In this document: piece after piece, positions 52,601-59,981 of the stretch | How positions within the stretch are numbered: the stretch's first letter is position 1 | How the letters are laid out: each line of letters begins with the position of its first letter | Source of the DNA: Methylomonas sp. | GTDB taxonomy: Bacteria > Pseudomonadota > Gammaproteobacteria > Methylococcales > Methylomonadaceae | Direction: 5' to 3' | Length of the DNA stretch: 64,000 nt | NCBI RefSeq assembly: GCF_023228165.1 | Contig: NZ_JALOBS010000014.1 | Location: forward strand, 1 to 64,000 | Program-made: the position numbers and the translations under genes | The notes under the pieces: generated by a model | What the model was told of the DNA's origin: nothing | Seen by the model: only the letters and a program-made list of their open reading frames with translations | Databases searched by the model: none

Positions 52601-53476
52601 TCCGGTCAAAATGCTGTGCTAGTGTTTGAGGGCGATAATGAGAATTTAAAATATCAAAACAAGTTGCTCGAGTGGATAGGCCGAATTGACACCGTTTTTT
52701 CCGAGGATAGGCTGTTTGCTCGTTGCCAGATGATCGCCACGATAGATCCGCTTCAAGATAACCACGTACATTATGAAATTTTACTCGGCATAAAAGATGA
52801 GGATGGCAATATCATACCGCCAGATCATTTTATACCTGCGGTGGAGCGTAGTAAAAGGATGCATGAAATCGATAAGTGGGTAATCAATACAGTGTTTGAC
52901 TGGATTGACAGTAATAGACAAAGTTTCGATAACATGGATGGTTTTTCCATTAACTTGTCCGGAGAGTCTTTAAATAGTGAAGAATTTTTGCAATTTCTAC
53001 AGGCGCTTTTATCCGCTTCCGAGTTTCCGCTTGAGAAATTGGTTTTCGAGATCACCGAAACCGTTGCGTCCGAAAACCTGATTTTTACCAAAAAGTTTAT
53101 CAAGGCGATTAAAGAATTTGGTTGTAAATTTTCTTTAGACGATTTTGGTTCCGGTTACTCTTCTTATGCTTATTTAAAAAATTTGAATGTCGATTTTCTT
53201 AAAATTGACGGCATGTTTGTGAAAGACCTGACAAATAATAAAGCAGACTTGGCCATAGTTAAATCCATGAACGAGATTGCACATTCTTTAAACTTAAAGA
53301 CTATTGCGGAATACGTCGAGTCCGCCGAAATTAAACAGATTCTTAAGGAAATAGGGGTTGATTATGGCCAAGGATATTTTATTCATAAACCCATGCCTTT
53401 AAATGAGTTAATAGTTCAACCCAAGCCTGAATCCGAGCTGTTTTATTTTGAAGATAATTCCTTTTGGGAAATATAA
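49628..53476 (+). CDS. PilZ-DUF1631-GGDEF-EAL signalling protein (probable c-di-GMP phosphodiesterase)
   Basis: 1282 residues. An N-terminal PilZ-like domain (RRHIRYAIELDAVLL, LDFCSHGLFLRI) is followed by a long DUF1631-like region (about 130-780) and a degenerate GGDEF (RLADNSFAILY, no GGDEF). The EAL domain has all key residues: YEILL, NLSGESL, FEITET, DDFGSGYSSYAYLK, LKIDG, AEYVES and GQGYFI. The cyclase domain is probably inactive and the EAL domain active. Confidence 0.92.
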   Translation: MQLNSKKTKQRRHIRYAIELDAVLLVSQSERFDCIILDFCSHGLFLRINQASLETPLPKHVKIQFAVPADFGKQAFEIDAQLMHHSPDGVGVMIDNMPLAAFDALKAQTIQGEDIFKGSDNDHKPFDYESFKLFLKQSLVEHLSTLVTDFFEALGENLKRANVHSDYFTNRSELDDLVTTLKLNIETITSEFCHSVIDQIDWITEHNQKKEDITHFDRTLSLVEKEDFEDWLNMSAIIRKLTNHFEDSINQVTRELSRILGRSKTTINNPISPAVLCDCFREIILQFKLDNKINKVLYIGFGNTLLESLPEFYQQAGGFLAPVKSAEKNLGEAAFDPHKTSKITRSEQGQDFFLDSHKVPVLQGDYKIESHQSQPLTYIAGKLLDLLNDVDSPDTGASKPEQQDSAEHVFSQPVDFYDEAEITAAISKLQHDPAAKVVHHDYAQLKDSIQQNLSKLINKPKVLSHDDSNRLDIYGSFFDTLFKDPNISEEILPYLESIYLPLIALPLQGNEFLQADSHPVKNILNQLAILDQAMKSNRSAKKDVIKEFLHKITTRIAQEASTNPNVLLEIDKKLNTFTKQVKKPIDSRIKHVIDIHEGQQKLAMARQVIQDEVDKRISGRAVPTVIPMLLDAGWQDLLVLAELNKEKLSGKKADYLNVIDDLMFWLFEQDSVLKIQTSSIQTTITFIEDQLSSTGTPVFERKQVIEELTALLLGVGSPKVRKSVQTIKIAKQKLDDIRLQDEANNHWELLIDQLTVGEWLKIKHDDGLFEPMKLIWIGDIPLIYVFVDTEGLKSLQFDRNELVTLFRQGCAEKTDNLDVPLTERTTNSMLQGMHDKFVFNATHDPDTNLMTRDEFIKQLKNELPKLGNTQHMLCHVDILDFRVLTNICGVTGSTQMLKNIAQLISAQLRTSDLFARLADNSFAILYKNCQADEAFDLSMQVIKLVSDSHFKWQEKSFPITLGMGLAPFENNCLDINQLLQQADSASLSAGHSGQNAVLVFEGDNENLKYQNKLLEWIGRIDTVFSEDRLFARCQMIATIDPLQDNHVHYEILLGIKDEDGNIIPPDHFIPAVERSKRMHEIDKWVINTVFDWIDSNRQSFDNMDGFSINLSGESLNSEEFLQFLQALLSASEFPLEKLVFEITETVASENLIFTKKFIKAIKEFGCKFSLDDFGSGYSSYAYLKNLNVDFLKIDGMFVKDLTNNKADLAIVKSMNEIAHSLNLKTIAEYVESAEIKQILKEIGVDYGQGYFIHKPMPLNELIVQPKPESELFYFEDNSFWEI

Positions 53477-53555
53477 ACCATCTTCGGCATTGATTGAAAT
53501 AGTTCACTTATCTCAAGCCGTTTCACTTGCTGGTATATGTCAGCCGTTGCCGGGT

Positions 53556-54035
53556 ATGTCTAACCTCATGAACCGAATTGTTCCTGCCATCCTGGTTGTC
53601 AATTTTATCTGCAGTTGCTCCGCATCACTTTCGCAAGATGAATTCAAAGACAGCCGCACTAGTGATCGACCGGCGTTACACGCCATTCAAGATCAAGAGC
53701 TACGGGAATTAATGGACAGGATGAACGGCTTGATGTTGGAGCGGTTTATGACCGAACATGAAATGGATGTAGTACGTGGAAAATATACCCGACAAATTAT
53801 AGCTACCGCAATTACTTTGCAGAATACCGCGGGTCATTTAGTAAATAAAATACCGCATTTAAATTTGACTACGGATGAAGAAAATGCCTTTCGCGGCTTG
53901 GCTGATAAGTTAAGCCAATATGCAACGTTGTTAAAGACTCAAGCCGAGCATGATGCGTTTAATGCCATCCCAGCAACTTTACATGAGATGAAATCAACCT
54001 GCGCGGCTTGCCACACCTTATTTCGTCAATTCTGA
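53556..54035 (+). CDS. Exported cytochrome c'-like protein
   Basis: About 159 residues from the ATG at 53556; an earlier in-frame ATG lies inside the EAL gene, and a later one at 53568 is also possible. A hydrophobic N-terminus (PAILVVNFICSC) suggests an exported, possibly lipidated protein. A four-helix body ends in CAACHTLFRQF, the C-terminal CxxCH of cytochrome c'/c556. It lies 10 bp upstream of the porin gene. Confidence 0.78.
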   Translation: MSNLMNRIVPAILVVNFICSCSASLSQDEFKDSRTSDRPALHAIQDQELRELMDRMNGLMLERFMTEHEMDVVRGKYTRQIIATAITLQNTAGHLVNKIPHLNLTTDEENAFRGLADKLSQYATLLKTQAEHDAFNAIPATLHEMKSTCAACHTLFRQF

Positions 54036-54045
54036 GCCGTTTTTC

Positions 54046-55458
54046 ATGATCATTCGCTATTCGATTCTTCTCGCGATACTGCTAGCGGGCGGCTTACCGA
54101 ACAAGGCATGTGCCGAACAAGATCTACGTGAATTAGTCGTGCAACTGACTGACCAAGTCAAGGCATTACAATCGCAAATAGCGAAATCCAATGCCCGTAT
54201 CGATGATTTAGAACAAAAGCTGATCCGTTCAACAGCAGAGCAACAGCTTTCCGCTACCGACGCTGCGACTACTCAACCGCAACCCGACAGGATACCAGTC
54301 ATGCAATCCGCGGCCAACGGCAATACCAAAGCCGCGGTATCCGCCGGCGACATCAAAGGTGCTCTAAAAATACCCGGTACGGCCACCTCGATTGGCTTCG
54401 GCGGTTATGTCAAACTGGATACGCTTTTTAGTAGCAGTAGCGTGGGCAACGATAAATTAGGTAATCAACGCTTGGAAGTGGCTGAAATACCGGTAGGCAC
54501 AACACCAGCCGGTGAAAGCGATCAAATCAGCATGCATGCCAAGGAAAGCCGCTTTTGGATTAAGGCGCTGACTCCCAGCCAATGGGGCGACATGACCACT
54601 TATCTGGAGTTCGACTTGTTTGGCGATTCTGCAGCATATACCTACACGCCACGTTTAAGGCATGCCTATGGCTCATTAGGTAATCTACTGGCCGGGCAAA
54701 CCTGGAGTACGTTTTTAAATAGTCAGGCAATAGCCGATACCTTGGATAACAGTAACTCAGTTGGCTCTCTGTTGACATTACGTCAGCCCCAAATTCGTTG
54801 GACCCAACCATTTTCATTCGATGGTTTAGCCATGGAGTGGCAATTGGCGGCCGAAGCGCCAAGAAGCCGTGTCTGGGACGCGCGAAATCAGACCATGACC
54901 ACGCTCAGCGCTAGTCATTATCCTGATCTGGTGGCGCGGCTTAACCTTAATCCAGATTGGGGAAATATCTCGCTGGCTGCCATGGGTAGGCAATTGCTGA
55001 TTAGACCCACTGAACTGAATGTTGAAAAGACAGTATGGGGCGGCGCGGTCAATCTGGCTGGAAAAATCAATACTTTCGGTTCCGATAACATTCGGTTTAT
55101 GCTCGGTTACGGTGACGCCTTCGGCCGTTATGCGGTCAATAATTTCTTTGCGGATGGGACTGTTAACGGCTCAGGAGAATTCGATACCCTCGTCGGTTAC
55201 AGTAGCATGCTTGCTTACCAGTATTGGTGGGACAAGGCTTGGCGTTCCACGGTTGCATATGGCTTTGCCGGGGCCGATCAACCGGGTTTTGCCGGCAATG
55301 CGAATCATCAGGCTCAATCGGTACATGCCAACTTGCTGTGGAGCCCTTTCCTGCAGACCACGATCGGACTGGAATACATTTATGCCAATCGCGAATTGGT
55401 CAACGGGCAAAATGGCGAATTGCAGCGGGTGCAATTATCCACCCGGTTTAATTTTTGA
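54046..55458 (+). CDS. DcaP-like trimeric porin
   Basis: 470 residues with signal peptide, an N-terminal coiled coil (LRELVVQLTDQVKALQSQI, residues about 26-60) and then an outer-membrane barrel with alternating aromatic strands (GFGGYVKLDTLF, AGQTWSTFLN, IGLEYIYANRELV) ending in an aromatic residue (RFNF). DcaP porins take up organic acids. Followed by the convergent moeA. Confidence 0.85.
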   Translation: MIIRYSILLAILLAGGLPNKACAEQDLRELVVQLTDQVKALQSQIAKSNARIDDLEQKLIRSTAEQQLSATDAATTQPQPDRIPVMQSAANGNTKAAVSAGDIKGALKIPGTATSIGFGGYVKLDTLFSSSSVGNDKLGNQRLEVAEIPVGTTPAGESDQISMHAKESRFWIKALTPSQWGDMTTYLEFDLFGDSAAYTYTPRLRHAYGSLGNLLAGQTWSTFLNSQAIADTLDNSNSVGSLLTLRQPQIRWTQPFSFDGLAMEWQLAAEAPRSRVWDARNQTMTTLSASHYPDLVARLNLNPDWGNISLAAMGRQLLIRPTELNVEKTVWGGAVNLAGKINTFGSDNIRFMLGYGDAFGRYAVNNFFADGTVNGSGEFDTLVGYSSMLAYQYWWDKAWRSTVAYGFAGADQPGFAGNANHQAQSVHANLLWSPFLQTTIGLEYIYANRELVNGQNGELQRVQLSTRFNF

Positions 55459-55482
55459 CGATCGATAAGCCGCAAACGCTAA

Positions 55483-56733
55483 TTAGCTGGAGATGTATAC
55501 CTCAAAAGGCTCAACGGTTACCATATCGCCGGCTGACACGCCGCTGCAGTCGTCATCGAGCACGATAAAGCAATTCGCCAAACTGGCGACTTTAAGTTGA
55601 TGAGAATCTTGTTGCCCCGCCGGTTTTACAGTAAACGCTCCGGGAGCCGTTTGCTTGAGAATGCCGCGTTGATATTCCTGGCGGCCCGGCGATTTGCGCA
55701 GCTCGGTTTCGCAGCGGGCCTTTAATTGCAGCGGCGTTGTGGGTAAAGTGCCAGCCATTTGCCGCAGCGCCGGTTCGACGAATTGTCGGTAGGTGACCAG
55801 AACGGCTATCGGATTGCCGGGCAGGCCGAAAAACCAGCAATGGTTGATACGGCCGAATGTCAGCGGTTTGCCGGGTTTAATAGCCAACTTCCAGAAATTA
55901 ACCTGCCCGCATTTTTGCAGGGTTTGTTTTACAAAATCGGCATCACCGACCGATGCGCCGCCGGTGGAAATCAGTGCATCAAAACATCCGGCAGCAGACA
56001 CTAAGGTTTGTTCCAGTAAGCGAGGGTCGTCCTTAATTACCCCCAAGTCGGTTATTAAGTAATTGGGATCGATCAATAATCCAGCCAACAGGTAACGATT
56101 ACTGTCATATATTTGCCCGGGCAGTAATGTGTTCTCCAAGCCTGTTAATTCATCGCCGGTGGAGAAAAAGCCGATTTTTAATCGCCGTTTTACCGTCACC
56201 TCAGCGACACCTGCCGCTGCCAGCAAACCCAAATCTCTGGCTGTTAATTTTTGGGGTGCGCTGACTAGCACTTCACCCTGAGTCACATCGCTACCCGCGG
56301 CTCTGATGTTTTTATAGGGTTTGCTGTCTTCAGGAAAGCCTACAGTGTCACCGTATCTGCTAACTTGCTCTTGAGCGATTACACTATCGGCAAATTCCGG
56401 CAGCACGGCTCCGGTATAAATTCGCACACATTGATTTTTTTCAACGTTGTGGGAGTACGGTTTTCCTGCCCAGGAGGTACCCACTACACGCAAGGAAAAC
56501 GCATGACCCGCAGTAATATCGGCACTGGAAAAGGCATATCCATCCATCGCGGCATTGCGCTGTGGCGGTATATCGATTGGCGAATAAACGCTCTCGGCCA
56601 ATACGCGGCCGAAAGCACTCGACAGAGGAACGCATTCTTGCTCATCTATGCTGTGTACGGCCAGGCGAATATTTTGTTGCGCTTGCGCTACGGAAAGCAA
56701 TTTTGCGGTTTTGGGATAACAAATAGCGGTCAT
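55483..56733 (-). CDS. moeA: Molybdopterin molybdotransferase
   Basis: 416 residues with STGGASVGDADFV and GLPGNPIAVLVTYRQFV, the MoeA active-site and family motifs. Inserts molybdate into the cofactor. Follows mobB by 9 bp. Confidence 0.95.
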   Translation of the reverse strand: MTAICYPKTAKLLSVAQAQQNIRLAVHSIDEQECVPLSSAFGRVLAESVYSPIDIPPQRNAAMDGYAFSSADITAGHAFSLRVVGTSWAGKPYSHNVEKNQCVRIYTGAVLPEFADSVIAQEQVSRYGDTVGFPEDSKPYKNIRAAGSDVTQGEVLVSAPQKLTARDLGLLAAAGVAEVTVKRRLKIGFFSTGDELTGLENTLLPGQIYDSNRYLLAGLLIDPNYLITDLGVIKDDPRLLEQTLVSAAGCFDALISTGGASVGDADFVKQTLQKCGQVNFWKLAIKPGKPLTFGRINHCWFFGLPGNPIAVLVTYRQFVEPALRQMAGTLPTTPLQLKARCETELRKSPGRQEYQRGILKQTAPGAFTVKPAGQQDSHQLKVASLANCFIVLDDDCSGVSAGDMVTVEPFEVYISS

Positions 56734-56742
56734 TTCAGCTGT

Positions 56743-57252
56743 TCAAAAAAAATAATGAAAAATATAATCGGCGATCGCCAGCGGATTATTCAAATCCAAA
56801 CAAGGTAGATAATCCGGTGTGCCGAGTGGCTGATCGCTGGCAATGGCAATAATATCGGCATCATTAAGGTATAGAAGTTCCTTGCCTAGGCTGGGTCGAT
56901 GTAATTCTATTTTGGTAAAATGCTCATGCCGAAACCCCTCGACTAGAATCAAATCCAGTCCTGCCATGGGAAATTTCGCGAGTTGCTCCTTTAAACTGAT
57001 TTCGCGGTGCGGATAAAATTCCGTAATCAACGCACTGCGGTATGGCGATACGATCATGACAGGTGTTGCACCGGAAGCGCGCAGCTGATAGCTATCTTTA
57101 CCCGGATAATCGATTTCGAAATCGTGATGGCTATGTTTAATCACACCAATGTTCAATCCGCGCTGTTTCAGCAACGGTATCAGTCGTGTCAGCAAACGGG
57201 TTTTACCGGTTCCGCTGAAAGCAGCAAAACCTAAAATCGGCGGATAAGTCAT
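56743..57252 (-). CDS. mobB: Molybdopterin-guanine dinucleotide biosynthesis protein MobB
   Basis: 169 residues, Walker A AAFSGTGKTRLL, conserved VEGFRHEHFTKIELHR. Accessory to MGD formation; consistent with the upstream operon position. Confidence 0.93.
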   Translation of the reverse strand: MTYPPILGFAAFSGTGKTRLLTRLIPLLKQRGLNIGVIKHSHHDFEIDYPGKDSYQLRASGATPVMIVSPYRSALITEFYPHREISLKEQLAKFPMAGLDLILVEGFRHEHFTKIELHRPSLGKELLYLNDADIIAIASDQPLGTPDYLPCLDLNNPLAIADYIFHYFF

Positions 57253-57328
57253 CGACAGGCGGAGTGAAAGTGAATGAACGGTTATTCTAAGGTATTATGA
57301 GATTGATTTTGCGGGTGGTGGAGTAAAG

Positions 57329-57826
57329 GTGATACGCATCTTATTGCTGTTAGTGCCGGTGATAGCGATTTATTGGACTATTCGCTGGTTTCAAAAAACA
57401 CCTGCTGAAGAAGTGGGTAGACAGATTAAAAAAGTTGGATGGCTATTAGCCATTTTACTGCTTTTGCTGCTGGTAGGCACTGGGAAACTGAATGTGTTAT
57501 TCGCCGCTCTGGGTGTGGCGATCGCATTCGCGGTTCGATTAATGCCCGTGATCTTACATTATGCTCCGCAGCTGCACCGGTTATGGCAAATTTTCGGTGG
57601 CGGCGAGGAACATCAGAATCAGCAAAACGCTTATCGGCCTTCCCGTGGCGGCATGAGCAAAGCCGAAGCTTTAGAAATATTAGGCTTAAAATCCGGCGCT
57701 AGCGAAAAAGATATTATTGATGCGCATCGTAAATTAATTTCTAAGCTACATCCCGATCGGGGTGGTTCCGATTATCTGGCGGCGCAAATTAATTTGGCGA
57801 AAAAAATCTTGTTGGCGCATGCTTGA
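57329..57826 (+). CDS. Membrane protein with C-terminal J domain
   Basis: 165 residues starting at GTG 57329 with GGAG upstream. Two hydrophobic segments are followed by a J domain (EALEILGLKSGASEKDIIDAHRKLISKLHPDRGG) with the HPD motif, so it should recruit Hsp70 at the membrane. Similar to TIM14-like bacterial proteins. Confidence 0.85.
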   Translation: MIRILLLLVPVIAIYWTIRWFQKTPAEEVGRQIKKVGWLLAILLLLLLVGTGKLNVLFAALGVAIAFAVRLMPVILHYAPQLHRLWQIFGGGEEHQNQQNAYRPSRGGMSKAEALEILGLKSGASEKDIIDAHRKLISKLHPDRGGSDYLAAQINLAKKILLAHA

Positions 57827-57903
57827 TTCAAAGCCGGAGCAAGCGCCTGTTTTATTAATTAAAACAATCGCTTAGTCTGGATCGTAGTTTTTTAACAACA
57901 AAA

Positions 57904-57930
57904 AACGCACTTTTTTTGTGCGTTAAAATT
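57904..57930 (+). terminator. Terminator after the J-domain gene
   Basis: AACGCAC and GTGCGTT pair over a T7 loop, followed by AAAATTTTT. Confidence 0.7.
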
Positions 57931-57954
57931 TTTCAAATATGTGAACAAAATCAA

Positions 57955-57984
57955 TTGATAACAAAATTAATTTAAAGTTATACT
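57955..57984 (+). promoter_or_regulatory. Candidate rpoS promoter
   Basis: TTGATA at 57955-57960 and TATACT at 57979-57984, 18-bp spacer. Transcription would start near 57991, giving a leader of about 267 nt before rpoS. Confidence 0.55.
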
Positions 57985-57992
57985 GGCACTCA

Positions 57993-58151
57993 ATGATGAA
58001 TAGCGGTATGCTAAAACGCAATTCAGATAATCGTGGTGTTGTTGAAATGGCACAGGTTAGGAAGTTTTTGTTGCACCTATTGACGGTCAAACTTATTGAA
58101 AACGGCTTGATGTATATCGAGTTGCGGTTTGGCTATGATCGCAGCAAGTAA
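57993..58151 (+). CDS. Possible 52-residue ORF in the rpoS leader
   Basis: ATG at 57993 sits at the predicted transcript 5' end and reads 52 codons (MMNSGMLKRNSDNRG...) to TAA at 58149. No ribosome binding site and no similarity recognised. It could be a leaderless regulatory peptide or chance. Confidence 0.3.
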   Translation: MMNSGMLKRNSDNRGVVEMAQVRKFLLHLLTVKLIENGLMYIELRFGYDRSK

Positions 58152-58257
58152 AGAATGTCGAGACATGGGCGATATATCTAATATAAATGGCGATCCGGCG
58201 TGTTTTTTACCAGCATGAATGCCAATTAAACTTAAGCCTCAAAACTGGAGATGAGTC

Positions 58258-59244
58258 ATGATGGAAGAAGCGATTGATATAAGCAAAGAGTTGGAAATGG
58301 ATATTCCCGACATCATATCTTTTGATGATATCGACGATGATAATCCTGACTTGGATGCCCCGGAACAACTGAAGTTTACGGATGCCGATATCAGCGATTC
58401 GCAGAATGAAAGCAACTTTGACGCTACTCGCGCCTATCTAAACGAACTCAGTAAATCCCAGCTTCTCACCGCGGACGAAGAAAAAATCTACGGCAAACGC
58501 GCGCTGGCGGGTGATCCGGAAGCCCGCAAAATCATGATAGAAAGTAATTTACGGTTGGTGGTAAAAATTTCCCGCCGCTATCTGAATCGAGGCTTACCCC
58601 TGCTGGACTTGATTGAAGAAGGTAATTTGGGTTTGATCAGAGCGGTGGAAAAATTCGATCCGGAACGCGGCTTCCGTTTTTCAACCTACGCCACATGGTG
58701 GATCAGACAGACCATCGAGCGGGCCATCATGAACCAAACCCGCACTATTCGCCTACCGATACACATCGTCAAGGAAATGAATGTTTATCTGAAGGCCCAA
58801 CGGAATCTGGCCCAACAGTTGGACCATGAACCCACCGCGGACGATATTGCCAAGCATTTGGATAAGCCGGTCAAAACCGTTAATAAAATGTTGAAGCTCA
58901 ATGAGCGGGTAACATCGGTCGATGTGTCCTATGGAAAGGAATTCGACAAGCCTTTACTGGAAACAATTTCCGAAGAAGAAAGCCGCTCGCCGGCTGAAAT
59001 TCTGCAAGACAATCTGATTCAAACCAATGTGACACAATGGGTCTACCAACTTGCCGACAAACAACGCGAAGTGATTTGCCGGCGTTACGGTTTGTGTGGT
59101 TTTGAAAGTGCCACATTGGAACAAGTGGCCATGGAATTGGGTGTTACCCGCGAGCGGGTTAGACAGATTCAGATGGATGGACTGAAACGCCTAAAAGAAA
59201 TTCTGGAAGATACAGGCTATTCATTTGAGTCGATTTTCAACTAG
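58258..59244 (+). CDS. rpoS: RNA polymerase sigma factor RpoS
   Basis: 328 residues, regions 1.2-4.2 present (NLRLVVKISRRYLNRGLPLLDLIEEGNLGLIRAVEKFDPERGFRFSTYATWWIRQTIERAI and the C-terminal VTRERVRQIQMDGLKRLK). GGAG precedes ATG. The usual upstream nlpD is absent here. The stop overlaps the dnaQ stop by 4 bp. Confidence 0.96.
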   Translation: MMEEAIDISKELEMDIPDIISFDDIDDDNPDLDAPEQLKFTDADISDSQNESNFDATRAYLNELSKSQLLTADEEKIYGKRALAGDPEARKIMIESNLRLVVKISRRYLNRGLPLLDLIEEGNLGLIRAVEKFDPERGFRFSTYATWWIRQTIERAIMNQTRTIRLPIHIVKEMNVYLKAQRNLAQQLDHEPTADDIAKHLDKPVKTVNKMLKLNERVTSVDVSYGKEFDKPLLETISEEESRSPAEILQDNLIQTNVTQWVYQLADKQREVICRRYGLCGFESATLEQVAMELGVTRERVRQIQMDGLKRLKEILEDTGYSFESIFN

Positions 59245-59975
59245 GTTTTGGAAGGCTGTTCCTGAAACCAGAGACAATTGCCACTGACCTTGGCGATTTT
59301 TTCCAAGCGCTGTTGATGGCTGGTTAACTCGTCTGCCGTGCAGGCAATCACCTTCAACCGGGGGCGGTCGGTGGACAAGCCCACAAGCCGTGGCTGATCT
59401 GTATTTTGCACCTCCTCGCTTTCATCCAGTAACGATGCCTGACCACCGGTCATAATTAAATATACGTCGGCCAGGATTTCCGCATCCAATAAAGCACCGT
59501 GCAGGTCCCTGTGGCTATTATCTATGCCATAGCGTTTACATAGAGCATCCAGACTATTTCGGGCCCCCGGGTGCTTCTTGCGTGCATAAGCCAACGTATC
59601 AAATACCGTACTATTGCTTTCTACCGAACGGGTTTCATTTGGCAGTTGCCCAAGCTCGTGATTTAAAAAACCCACGTCAAAGGGCGCATTATGGATAATC
59701 AGTTCGGCGCCGCGGGTAAAGCGCATAAAGTCTTCGACTACGTCCGCAAAACGGGATTTGTCTTTTAGGAATTCGTTGGTAATGCCGTGAACTTCAATCG
59801 CACCGGCATCGATTTCCCGATCCGGATTCAAATAGACATGAAAACGGTTTTGCGTGAGTCGCCGATTAATCAGCTCCACACAGCCAATCTCAATGATTTT
59901 GTGGCCCTCTTTAGGGTTGATGCCGGTGGTTTCGGTATCCAAAACCACTTGCCTGAGTTGTTTAGTGTTAGTCAT
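59241..59975 (-). CDS. dnaQ: DNA polymerase III epsilon subunit (3'-5' exonuclease)
   Basis: 244 residues, the E. coli length. Exo motifs DTETTG, HNAPFDVGFL and HRDLHGALLDAEIL are intact. It is 6 bp after ppk on the same strand. Confidence 0.95.
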   Translation of the reverse strand: MTNTKQLRQVVLDTETTGINPKEGHKIIEIGCVELINRRLTQNRFHVYLNPDREIDAGAIEVHGITNEFLKDKSRFADVVEDFMRFTRGAELIIHNAPFDVGFLNHELGQLPNETRSVESNSTVFDTLAYARKKHPGARNSLDALCKRYGIDNSHRDLHGALLDAEILADVYLIMTGGQASLLDESEEVQNTDQPRLVGLSTDRPRLKVIACTADELTSHQQRLEKIAKVSGNCLWFQEQPSKT

Positions 59976-59981
59976 GGCTGT

